NCBI GenBank assembly: GCA_030674155.1
Contig: CM060342.1
Span: 11,414,828-11,478,827 of the forward strand
Source: Stramonita haemastoma
Taxonomy: Eukaryota; Mollusca; Gastropoda; Neogastropoda; Muricidae
Reading direction: 5' to 3'
Length of the DNA: 64,000 bases
Below, piece after piece: positions 37,067 through 49,900 of the stretch. The translations under genes were made by a program, and so were the position numbers. Position 1 is the first letter of the stretch. Each line of letters starts with the position of its first letter. Below the pieces are notes generated by a model. The model was not told the DNA's origin and searched no databases. It was given only the letters and a program-made list of their open reading frames with translations.

Positions 37067-40000
37067 TAGGCTGTAACCAAGAAGAGGTGACAGGAACAGA
37101 AGACACAAAGAACAAGACAGTGTGAGAAAATAAAACACGCTGATCAGCCAGTAATAAAAAATTGAAAAATTAAATAAAAATTATAAATTTTAACCATCAG
37201 CCAGGGCTATTAGTCAGTCAGCAGACGCGGGTCATACCTGGGAGTTGACCTCTGCATTGTGCTCCATCAGGGCCTGAACGATCAGCTCCAGACCCCAGCT
37301 ACACGCCAGGTGCAGCGGACACTGCCCATCCCTGCACCAACAACAGTCACCTTCCGTGACATCTAGCTTGGCTAGTATACTTCTTACCATACTAGCTTGG
37401 CTTGTATACTTCTTACCATACTAGCTTGGCTAGTATACTTCTTACATTACTAGCTTGGCTAGTATACTTCTTACATTACTAGCTTGGCTAGTATACTTCT
37501 TACATTACTAGCTTGGCTAGTATACTTCTTACCATACTAGCTTGGCTAGTATACTTCTTACATTACTAGCTTGGCTTGTATACTTCTTACATTACTAGCT
37601 TGGCTAGTATACTTCTTACCATACTAGCTTGGCTAGTATACTTCTTACATTACTAGCTTGGCTTGTATACTTCTTACCATACTTTCTTGGCTACTATACT
37701 TCTTATACTATCTTGGCTACTATACTTCTTACCATACTAGCTTGGCTAGTATACTTCTTACCATACTTGCTTGGCTAGTATACTTCTTACCATACTAGCT
37801 TGGCAGCCGCCGCTGTAGCCTAATGGTTAGGGCGTTGGACTCGTAATCTAAAGGTTGCGGGTTCGATCCCAGCTTTCGGCTATGGCGCTGTGCCCTTGGA
37901 AAAGGCACTTTATGGCTATTTTCTCACCCCACCCAGGTGTAAAAGGGGTACCAACCTTGTGTTGGGGGTTAACCCTGCGATAGACTGGCGTCCTATCCAG
38001 GGGGGAGTCTATGACTCTCAGTCGCTTAACGCCACAGAAACCGGGATAAGCACCGGCCTGATGAGCCTTAGGCTCGGGACAGACTTTAACTTTAACTTTA
38101 TACTAGCTTGGCTAGTATACTTCTTACCATACTAGCTTGGCTAGTATACTTCTTACCATACTAGCTTGGCTAGTATACTTCTTACCATACTAGCTTGGCT
38201 AGTATACTTCTTACCATACTATCTTGGCTAGTATACTTCTTACCATACTAGCTTGGCTAGTATACTTATTACCATAATATCTTGGCTAGTATATTTCTTA
38301 CCATACTAGCTTGGCTAGTATACTTCTTTACCATACTAGCTTGGCTAGTATACTTCTTACCATACTAGCTTGGCTAGTATACTTCTTACCATACTAGCTT
38401 GGCTAGTATACTTCTTACCATACTAGCTTGGCTAGTATACTTCTTACCATACTATCTTGGCTAGTATACTTCTTACCATACTAGCTTGGCTAGTATACTT
38501 CTTACCATACTAGCTTGGCTAGTATACTTCTTACCATACTAGCTTGGCTAGTATACTTCTTACCATACTAGCTTGGCTAGTATACTTCTTACCATACTAG
38601 CTTGGCTAGTATACTTCTTACCATACTAGCTTGGCTAGTATACTTCTTACCATACTATCTTGGCTAGTATACTTCTTACCATACTATCTTGGCTAGTATA
38701 CTTCTTACCATACTAGTAATCTTGGTTAGTATACTTTCCATACAAGATGATTTACACTTTTGTGCCAAACATCTAGCTTGGCTAGTATACGTATTACCAT
38801 ATCAGATGATTTACAGTTTTGTGCCAAAATCAATTTTGGCTAGTATACTTTCCATATCAGATAATTTATAGTTCTGTGCCAAACATCCAGCTTGGCTAGT
38901 ATACTTATTACCATATCAGATGATTTACAGTTTTGTGCCAAAATTGATTTTGGCTAGTATACTTATATCAGATGATTTACAGTTTGGGGCGAAACATCTA
39001 TCTTGGCTAGTATACTTTCCATACCAGATGATTTACAATTTTGTGCCAAACTCGATTTGGGTTAGTATACTTATTACCATATCAGATGATTTTTAAAAAG
39101 TGTATGATGCCAATTAAAAGTTAAGTTAAAGTCTGTCCCGAGCCTATAGAGGCTCATCCGGCCGGTGCTTATCCCGGTTTCTGTGGCGTTAAGCGACTGA
39201 GAGTCATAGACTCCCCCCTGGATAGGACGCCAGTCTATCGCAGGGTTAACCCCCAACACAAGGTTGGTACCCCTTTTACACCTGGGTGGGGTGAGAAAAT
39301 AGCCGTAAAGTGCCTTTTCCAAGGGCACAACGCCATAGCCGAAAGCTGGGATCGAACCCACAACCTTTAGATTACGAGTCCAACGCCCTAACCACTAGAC
39401 TACAGCGGCGGCTATGATGCCAATTAGGTTTGCTTTTTTTTCTCTCTAATTTTTGCTTGGCTGGGAAATTTACTTCATTAGATGATTTCTGGTACAGTTT
39501 ACAATTCCTGGGGTTTTTTTTTTCAAAATTTATGTTTAGTAAGTAAACTTACCATATCAGATGGAAAATGGTAAAGTGAATGGCATTATTTTTTTCTCTG
39601 AAATTTACGTTCGGTTGGTATAGCTATGAACCATGTTAGATGATTTACGGTAATGTATACGATACCAAATAATTTGTATCAAGAAAAGTTTTTTGGTTAC
39701 TAGAACTACCATCTCGATTACCGCCCATCCCTCATCATTTACACACCATTGCTCTCTGTATTCACCGTCACTTTTTCTCTATTCAGAGTTTTTTGTGTTT
39801 GTTACAGCATACTAAATCATATCTACCTATATAGCCACTCAGCATATTCTGCCTCTTAGTGATAAAAACACAGTAACTTAAATTTCAAAACCCCTTCTTT
39901 TTTGTTTGATCCCAAAATCATATACAGAACTTTAATAAGCAAAAAAAAATAAAAATGAATAAAATGTTTAAAAAGAACTTTAGTAAGCTACCTGGACTAC

Positions 40001-40809
40001 TTAACAAGATTTACAGAAAGCATTTTGTTTCTAAACTCGGAGCAACAACTCTTATTCTTAATAACTATTATGTAACTGCTAAAACACTTTGCTGTTACAC
40101 AAACCAACAAATAAAAACCAGACTTCGTCTCACTATTTGTAAAAAATTTACACTTATATGACAGTGTGGGATGGACACGATAGCGATGACAATGATGACA
40201 ATGATAATGAAGACCATAGCAATAACAAAGCAGTTGTGTTAGTAGCGGCAGCCCTCACCTTGCCTCTTCACCCCCCTCTCCGCTGGGCCCAGGACGTCTG
40301 GGACTGTTCAAATCACAGCGACTGCAACACACCCAACCAAACCCCTCAACCTCACTCACCTCAAACCCCTCAACCTCACTCACCTCAAACCCACACCCCC
40401 TAGTAGGCCACACAGTACCCATCCATCCTCTACTTTAAATGATTTCTTTTAAAAAAAGGGATTTCAACCAAAAAATTTTTTTCCACAAAAACAAAAACCA
40501 GTCATCAATACTGATATCACTTAAAAACCCGAAACCTGAATTCACTACATTTTGTTTAAGGGAAAAATGAATTCTTTTAAAGAATTTATTGGGTTTTTTG
40601 TTTTTTTTAAAGAGCTTTCAGAAGAGATGGACACGATTTTAGAATCAGTCAGTGAAAATGTAGTTCCTAAAGATTCCATTTTAGCATGTGTGCGTGCGTG
40701 TGAGTGTGTGTGTGTAGGATGGGGTGGTGTGGGTGGGTGAATACGTGAGTGTGTGCACATGTGCTGGTAGGTAAGCATGCATGGTGCAATATTTGATACT
40801 TGTGCAGTT

Positions 40810-40853
<44 letters not shown>

Positions 40854-41234
40854 CAACCAAACACAGGCATAACACAGTTCATCATCATACAGCCCTGACA
40901 AGACACAGACACACACTGACCATATCAACAAAAACAGAACTCTCTCACTGATAACACAATCAGAATAAACACATTATTATTTTACTCCCAATCCATCACA
41001 CAATTACTATTCAAACAATCCCTTTTATTAAATCTCTTTCCAGCACCTCAAGAAAGCAAGATAAACACACACACACACACACAAACATCGCACACTAATA
41101 AACTGCAAGGTTACCATCAAACATCACACACTAGTAAATATTATTTCCACAAACAGTGACCACACAGAGTAGAAGCAACCAGCAGTGTATGCCTGAAGCA
41201 AACACTGTACCTTGCAGCGTATCTGCAGAGACAG

Positions 41235-41267
<33 letters not shown>

Positions 41268-44200
41268 GAAAAGCGATGTATACAGATAGATACCTTCTGA
41301 TGAGGAAACAAGCCACAGCCTCGTTGTTTTCGTCAATGGCACGATGAAGCAGGGTCTGCTGACAACCGCTAGGGCCTTTGGACCACAGGTTGACGTCACA
41401 CTTGTGATGCACCTGTGACATAGACATGTCACTGCTAGTAATCTTATATTCTTCACTATTAATATGCCTTATTCATGTCACTGCTAGTAGTCTTATACAT
41501 GTCACTGAGCACTAGTAGTTTTATACATGTCACTGCTAGTAGCTTATATTCTTCATGCTAGTAGTCTTATACAAGTCACTGCTAGTAGTCTTATACAAGT
41601 CACTGCTAGTAGTCTTATACAAGTCACTGCTAGTAGTCTTATACAAGTCACTGCTAGTAGTCTTATACATTCACTGCTAGTAGTCTTATATTCTTCACTG
41701 CTAGTAGTCTTATACATGTCACTGCTAGTAAGTCTTATACAAGTCACTGCTAGTAGTCTTATACAAGTCACTGCTAGTAGTCTTATACAAGTCACTGCTA
41801 GTAGTCTTATACAAGTCACTGCTAGTAGTCTTATACATGTCACTGCTAGTAGTCTTATATTCTCACTGCTAGTAGTCTTATACAGTCACTGCTAGTAGTC
41901 TTATACATGTCACTGCTAGTAGTCTTATACAGTCACTGCTAGTAGTCTTATACAAGTCACTGCTAGTAGTCTTATACACGTCACTGCTAGTAGTCTTATA
42001 CAAGTCACTGCTAGTAGTCTTATACATGTCACTGCTAGTAGTCTTATACAGTCACTGCTAGTAGTCTTATACAAGTCACTGCTAGTAGTCTTATACAAGT
42101 CACTGCTAGTAGTCTTATACACGTCACTGCTAGTAGTCTTATACAAGTCACTGCTAGTAGTCATATTCTTCACTACTAGTGGTCTTATACATGTCATACA
42201 AGTAATCTTATACATGTCACTACTAGTAGTATTAGACATGTCACTGCTAGTAGTCTTATACATGTCACTGCTAGTAGCCTTATACATGTCACTGCTAGTA
42301 GTCTTATACACATCACTGAGCACTAGTAATCTTATATTCTTCACTACTAGTAGTCTTATACATGTCAATACTAGTATCTTATACATGTCACTGCTAGTAG
42401 TCTTATACAAGTCATTGCTAGTAGTCTTATACATGTCACTGCTAGTAGTCATATTCTTCACTACTAGTAGTCTTACACATGTCATACAAGTAATCTTATA
42501 CATGTCACTGCTAGTAGTATTAGACATGTCACTGCTAGTAGTCTTATACATTTCACTCAGCACTAGTAGTCCTACATTTCACTCAGCACTAGTAGTCCTA
42601 CATTTCACTCAGCACTAGTAGTCCTACATTTCACTCAGCACTAGTAGTCCTACATTTCACTCAGCACTAGTAGTCCCATACGTTTCACTCAGCACTAGTA
42701 GTCCTACATTTCACTCAGCACTAGTAGTCCTACATTTCACAGCTAGTAGTCCCATACATTTCACTCAGCACTAGTAGTCCCATACATTTCACTCAGCACT
42801 AGTAGTCCTACATTTCACTCAGCACTAGTAGTCCCATACATTTCACTCAGCACTAGTAGTCCTACATTTCACTCAGCACTAGTAGTCCTACATTTCACTC
42901 AGCACTAGTAGTCCCATACGTTTCACTAAGCACTAGTAGTCTCATGCATTTCACTCAGCACTAGTAGTCCCATACGTTTCACTAAGCACTAGTAGTCTCA
43001 TGCATTTCACTGCTTGTATTCCATACAAACACACTTGAGGGGTCACACACTATTTACACACCATCCTTATGCTCCCTTGTAACATCCACACCAACACATG
43101 CAAAGAATTTTTTGCTATACAATATAAGAGGTCTCTCAGCCACCACAGGACTGACACTGTCAAGTAGAGCTTGGCCTAGTTAAAAAAAAAAAAAAAAACA
43201 ATGCACACACACACACACACACACTGGGTATGTACGTACACACACACACACACACATACACACACACACAGAACACACCAGAATGCGTGCGATGTCCTCC
43301 TGCCCTGTCTCCAGAGCCTGCCACAAGGGGCAGTTGCCCTCGCTGTCCAGCACGTCCATGTTGGCTCCACGCTGACACAGCGTCTCCACGATCACCGGCA
43401 AGTGTCGTGTAATCGCGCGCTGCAAGGGCCGCAACTTGTCTGGGGACCTGGACAGCCAGTAAATGGGAGTTATGCCTTCATTTTTTGGTGGATGAAAACT
43501 GGTTTTTTTAGTGTACTGACAGTGACTTTAACCCTCCTCCCCCCAAAATAGTTGCACTAAGTATGTATATGTGAGATACTTGATAAAATTAGTAAAGAAA
43601 ATGCAGTTACTATAGTTTTTCTTAAAATTATGATACAGCACACACCACACCACATCACACCACACCACATCACACCATACCACACCACACCACACAGGCC
43701 ACAACACCATGCTATGCCACACCACACCACACCATACCACACCACACCACACCACACCACACCCACACATACACCACACCACACCACACCACACCATTCC
43801 ACAACACAACACGCCACACCACATCATACACCACACCACACTACAACAAACAACACCACACCACACCGCACAACAACATAGCACACCACATCACCCTACA
43901 ACACAACACACCACACCACAACATATCACATCACAACACACCACACACAAAAATAAATCAATAAAAAAAATACAATAATAACTTTAAAAAACCACCCCAC
44001 ACCACACCACACCCTACAACACACCACACAACACCCCACCACACCACCCCACACCACACCACACAACCCCACATACACAGCCTCAATATCGGCGTGATGC
44101 TCGATGAGGAAGAGAGCGCTGATGGTGTCCTGTTTCTCGATGGACTCATGCAGCAGGGTCATGCCCCCCGAGTTTCGCTCGTTGATGTTGGCGCCGGCAG

Positions 44201-46876
44201 TCAGGAAGGCGGCGGCAGTGTCGTGCAGACCTCCCCACAATGCCAACCCCAGCACCGTCTGTCCTTCAGAGTCCTTCAGGTTGAAGTTGGGCACCACTCG
44301 CATGTTGTCCGAGCCTTGCTGAACCTCCACTGTCAAATGTATGAAATGTATGAAATGTATCAGGTAAAGGTAAAGGTAAACCTTTGTGGTCGTAGGGGAG
44401 CAAGGCATCAGAGACCTCAGCTTCTCGATAAAGGTGTCCCATAACCTTTGTGGTCGTAGGGGAGTGAGGCATCAGAGACCTCAGTTTCTCGATAAAGGTG
44501 TCCCATAACCTTTGTGATCGTAGGAGAGTGAGGCTTCAGAGACCTCAGCTTCTCGATAAAGGTGTCCCATAACCTTTGTGGTTGTAGGAGAGCAAGGCAT
44601 CAGAGACCTCAGCTTCTCTAGGGGCCAGCATGTTGAGGGCGGCGCCTATCTCCTCTCCCTCGCTGCTTTACCTTCCCTGACCCTAAAGAGGGCAAGTACC
44701 CATTTACAGCTGGGTAAACTGAGGGGGGCTGTACTGAAGCCAAGGTGCGCTAACGGTCACCCATCCAACTGGTAATCACACTTAACGCTGCTTAACTTGG
44801 CTTGGGGAAAGTGAGCGCTCTGATCACTTAGCTGTCTGCCCCCTAAATATATCAGTCTTCAGTAAACTGGTAGAGAATAATGGAAGGAGAGAGGACGGGA
44901 TAGCTCTGTGGTCAGAGTACTCGCTTTCACCAAGTCAAAGTTAAACAGCATCGAGCATGGTTACCATGTGGACGGGTGACTGTTTGCGTGCTTTGGCTTC
45001 AGTACGGTCCCCCACATCACCCAGCTGTAAAAGGGTACCCGCCCTCTTTAGGGTCATGAGGGTAAAGCAGTCAGGGAGAGGAGATTGGTGCCGCCCTAAA
45101 TATGCTGGCTCCTTGAGAAGCTGAGGTCTCTGGCGCCTTGTTCCCTAGGACCACATAGGTTATGGGACACCTTTACCCTTTTAAAAAGTCATTTATTCAG
45201 AGGATAATGGAATAATCACTCATGTTCCTTTTTACATCCAGTTCCTGTGTGTATGCAGTTTTGTAAATTTTGTTATCCATTCCCATACGAAACGTATGTC
45301 AGATGTAGCAACAAATATCAATCCACTTCACACTGTTTATTCTGTATTTTACATCACTTACACAGTCACAGTAGACTTCTCACATGAAAATTTGTTTGCT
45401 CCCCACAGAGTGTTGCCTATAGTGATGTATCACCCTCACTTTCGCTTAAGTCCATGGGTGTATTTATTTCCCTATGATACTGGCTTTTTTCCCACCAAAC
45501 TTTACCATGAACAGTTCTCTTACTTCCATAGGTTCTAGATACACTGAGAGGTATGCTGCAAACAGGACCTCAATTCATTGTCTCCTCCAAAATAATAATA
45601 ATATGGAATTTATATAGCGCTGAATCTTGTAAAGCAAACAAATTGAAACACTTGATTTCAAATCAGTCACATGCATCCAAAAGACCAGCATCCAAACAAA
45701 ACCTAACACAGCACAGCTTCAAACAACTAAAACCCACATTTTAAAAAAAAGATTTAAAAAAAAATTATAATAATAAAAATGTTTAAATTAAAAACAACTA
45801 AACCCACATCCAATACACTCCCCGCACCTTTGTACTTCAGAAACACCTGCACCACCGAGTTATGGGATCGGGCCAGGGCGAGGTGAAGGGGTGTCTGTCT
45901 GCTGATTGGTCGAGACTCCTCCCCCGACACTCCTAGCGCCACCATGTTGCTCTCCAGGGCGGACATTTTGGCCGTGAAGGTCTGGGAGTTGGGGTTAGCC
46001 CCCTTGTCCAGCAGGACTTGCACCAGCTGTGTCAGCCCCGCCTCACAGGCAAAGTGCAGCGGAGTCTCCCCTGAACACACACACATATACACACACACAC
46101 AAACATACACACAAACACGAACACACACACATACACACACACATGTATGTATGCCAACTGGTTTCAAAACGTGTATAACTATTTTCTACAAAGTCTAGAT
46201 TTCTCATGCGTGTCTTTAACCAAAAAAATTTTAACCAAAAAACAGTAATTTCTATGACTAATTTCACAGGTAAAGTGCAGCGGTGTCTCTCCTAAACACA
46301 CGCACATACATGTATGTATGCCAACTGAGTTAAAAACATGTATAACTATTTTCTACAAAGTCTAGATTTCTCATGCGTGTCTTTTAAGAAGAAAAAATTT
46401 CAACCCAAAACCAGTAATTTCCATGACTAATTTCTACTAATTTCACAGGCAAAGTGCAGCGGTATCTCTCCCTAAACACACACACATACATGTATGTATG
46501 CCAACTGAGTTAAAAACATGCTCTTTTCTGTAACTAGTTTCTAGATTTCTCGTGTGTGTCTTTTAAAAAAAAAAAAAAAAAAAATTTTTAATTCAGTATT
46601 TTTCTATAAATATTTTCTACAAAGTCTAGATTTCTCATGCGTGTCTTAAAAAAAAAAAGAAGAAAACCCCCCAGTATTTTCAATAACTAATTTCTACAAA
46701 TTCTACATTTCTAATGTGTTTTCTTTACAAAACTGCTTACACACAGGGACTGATGTAAAAAGTATATGAGTGCTTATTCCATTATCCTCAAAATAAAAGA
46801 TTAAAATCAAAATTTGAATTAAAAAAAATTAAAAACACACTCACACACAGCAGCTCATCCTGTTGTTTTACACACA

Positions 46877-46932
<56 letters not shown>

Positions 46933-49900
46933 AACATAGTATCAGCTCACCCTGTTGTTGGCATGACTGACAGAGGCTCCATGCTCAGCCAGGAAAATGC
47001 CGGCAGCCTGCTTGACATTTTTGGCCGCAAGGTGCAACAAGCTGTTACCTGTAAAAGACAGGTGCCCACCCCGTTATAACTGACACTCATCCTGTCCTGA
47101 CCACTTTGTCAACACATTCAGAACACAATAGTTTGTTTTTTTTTGCAACACCCTTGCATTCCCAGCCCAACCTTCTACATCTTAAAAGATAATAACTACG
47201 AAAAAAAATCCTGACCCAAAATATCAGACAGAGAAAGAAATGCATTAGTGTAGAATTTTTTTGGTTATAACTTCTTTTTCTGTGTTCATGTTGGGTACAG
47301 AGTGTAGTGCCTGGTCTTCTCCTGTGCTTGTAACTCTGCAGGAGGTCTGCCCGCTGGCCTTAGTTGACACATTTTGACTTCAGGGCAGCTCATAAGGAAA
47401 GTTAATCAGAAAAAAAAGAAAGTTGTATAATTCATCCCGCATTATTGCAAAAAAAAAAAAAAGTTTGATGCATTATTTACCTGATATTACTGCAAAAAAA
47501 GAAGTGTTCATGTTGCATTATTTACTAAACAAAATTTTCTATGATGTCGCTGCCACAAGTTTCTGAGTTGCATTTTTTACCTGTCCTTACTACACAAAAG
47601 TGTGTGGCATTCTTTACCTGGCCTTACCACACAAATTTTACTGTGGCATTCTTTACCTGGCCTTACCACACAAATTTCACTGTGGCATTCTTTACCTGGC
47701 CTTACCACACAAAACTGTGTGGCATTCTTTACCTGGCCTTACCACACAAAACTGTGTGGCAGTCTTTACCTGGCCTTACTACACAAAAGTGTGTGGCATT
47801 CTTTACCTGGCCTTACCACACAAGATTTCTGTGGCAGTCTTTACCTGGCCTTACCACACACAAATTTGTGTGGATTCTTTACCTGGCCTTACCACACAAA
47901 ACTGTGTGGCATTTTTTACCTGGCCTTACCACACAAGATTTCTGTGGCATTCTTTACTTGGCCTTAACCACACAAGATTTCTGTGGCATTCTTTACTTGG
48001 CCTTAACCACACAAGATTTCTGTGGCATTCTTTACCTGGCCTTACCACACAACATTTCTGTGGCATTCTTTACCTGGCCTAACCACACAAGATTTCTGTG
48101 GCATCCTTTACTTGGCCTTAACCACACAACATTTCTGTGGCATTCTTTACCTGGCCTAACCACACAAGATTTCTGTGGCATCCTTTACTTGGCCTTAACC
48201 ACACAAGATTTCTGTTGTGTTCTTTACCTGGCCTGACCACACAAGATTTCTGTGGCATTCTTTACCTGGCCTTACTATACACAAAACTGTGTGGCATTTT
48301 TTACCTAGCCTTACCACACAAAACTGTGTGGCATTCTTTACCTGGCCTTACCACCCAAGATTCCTTTTGCGTTCCTTACCTGACTCCGGCTCCACAGCGT
48401 CAGGGGAACTCCCTGCCTTGATCAGCAGCTGGGCAAAGCTCTCCGGGCCATACACCACTTCTGCGTTCTCCTCCACCCCCTCACTCCCCTGCTCACACAC
48501 CATCACCATCACCATCATCATCACCAATCATCATGCTTACAGTCCACAGTCATAGCATTTCTTCCTGCGTTCTCCTCCACCCCCTCACTCCCCTGCTCAC
48601 ACACCATCATCATCACCATCATCATCACCAATCATCATGCTTACAGTCCACAGTCATAGCATTTCTTCCTGCGTTCTCCTCCACCCCCTCACTCCCCTGC
48701 TCACACACCATCATCATCACCATCATCATCACCAATCATCATGCTTACAGTCCACAGTCATAGCATTTCTTCCTGCGTTCTCCTCCACCCCCTCACTCCC
48801 CTGCTCACACACCATCATCATCACCATCATCATCACCAATCATCATGCTTACAGTCCACTGTCATAGCATTTCTTCCTGCGTTCTCCTCCACCCCCTCAC
48901 TCCCCTGCTCACACACCATCATCATCACCATCATCATCACCAATCATCATGCTTACAGTCCACTGTCATAGCATTTCTTCCTGCGTTCTCCTCCACCCCC
49001 TCACTCCCCTGCTCACACACCATCACGCTTACAGCCCACAGTCATAGCATTTCTTAGTAACAGACCAGATAAAAAAAAATTTCAAAAACTGTCAAATTTC
49101 AAAACTTCCACCCCCTCACTCCCCTGTTCACACACCATCATCATCACCATCATCACGCTTACAGCCCACAGTCATAGCATTTCTTAGTAACAGACTAGAT
49201 AAAAAAAAAAAAAAATTTTAAACCAACAACCTGTCAAATTTCCAAACTTACGAAAGCACCTACTCTTGATGTACTACACACCCAAAAAATGGTTGAATAA
49301 AGAGAATCACAGCACGCAAATCCAACATCATTCAGTCAAAAAAGCTAAATTTAGCATGCCCCTTCCTTTTACCAAGTCTAACTGTGGTCAGTTCCTGCTA
49401 TAATTAGCACCAGCTGGGGTGGGATGGGATGGATTGAATAGCAGGTGAGAGGACCTGAAAGTTGGGGAAACTGACAGCTGTGGGATACAAAATGGCAAAC
49501 ATACTTCAAAAAGAAATAGCTGCCTGGGAAAACATATTGACGTTTTGTGTGAAAACCATTATGAATTTGACTTTGTGTGAAATATCATGATGAATCAGCT
49601 TTGTGTGGAATATCATTACCAATCAGTTATGTGTGAAATATCATGATGAATCAGCTTTGTGAGGAATATCATTACCAATCAGTTATGTGTGGAATATCAT
49701 GAAAAATCAGCTGTCTGAAATATCATTACAAATCAGCTTTGTCTGAAATATCATTACAAATCAGCTTTGTGTGGAATATCATTACAAATCAGTTTCGTGT
49801 GGAATATCATTACGAATAAGCTTTGTGTAGAATATCATGATGAATCAATTTTGTGTGGAATCTCATAAATCATCTTTCCTACAAACGACACAGCTAATTA

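Noticed and set aside
41553..42563. Open frames of 96-212 aa reading (TSSDMYK)n or (CIRLLAVT)n on the minus strand
   Set aside because: By-products of the 24-bp minisatellite, whose period is a multiple of three; intronic to ANKFY1 and without start or splice context.
44752..44992. 5S rRNA genes
   Set aside because: Only the internal promoter region is 5S-like; the rest is SINE body shared by four loci.
47541..48555. Open frames up to 231 aa reading (FTWPYHT)n on the plus strand
   Set aside because: Translation of the 37-39-bp array in all three frames; no independent coding signal and antisense to ANKFY1.
48533..49057. His-rich 76-aa frames repeated four times
   Set aside because: Antisense reading of the 104-bp array; the CATCAT tract makes the His run.
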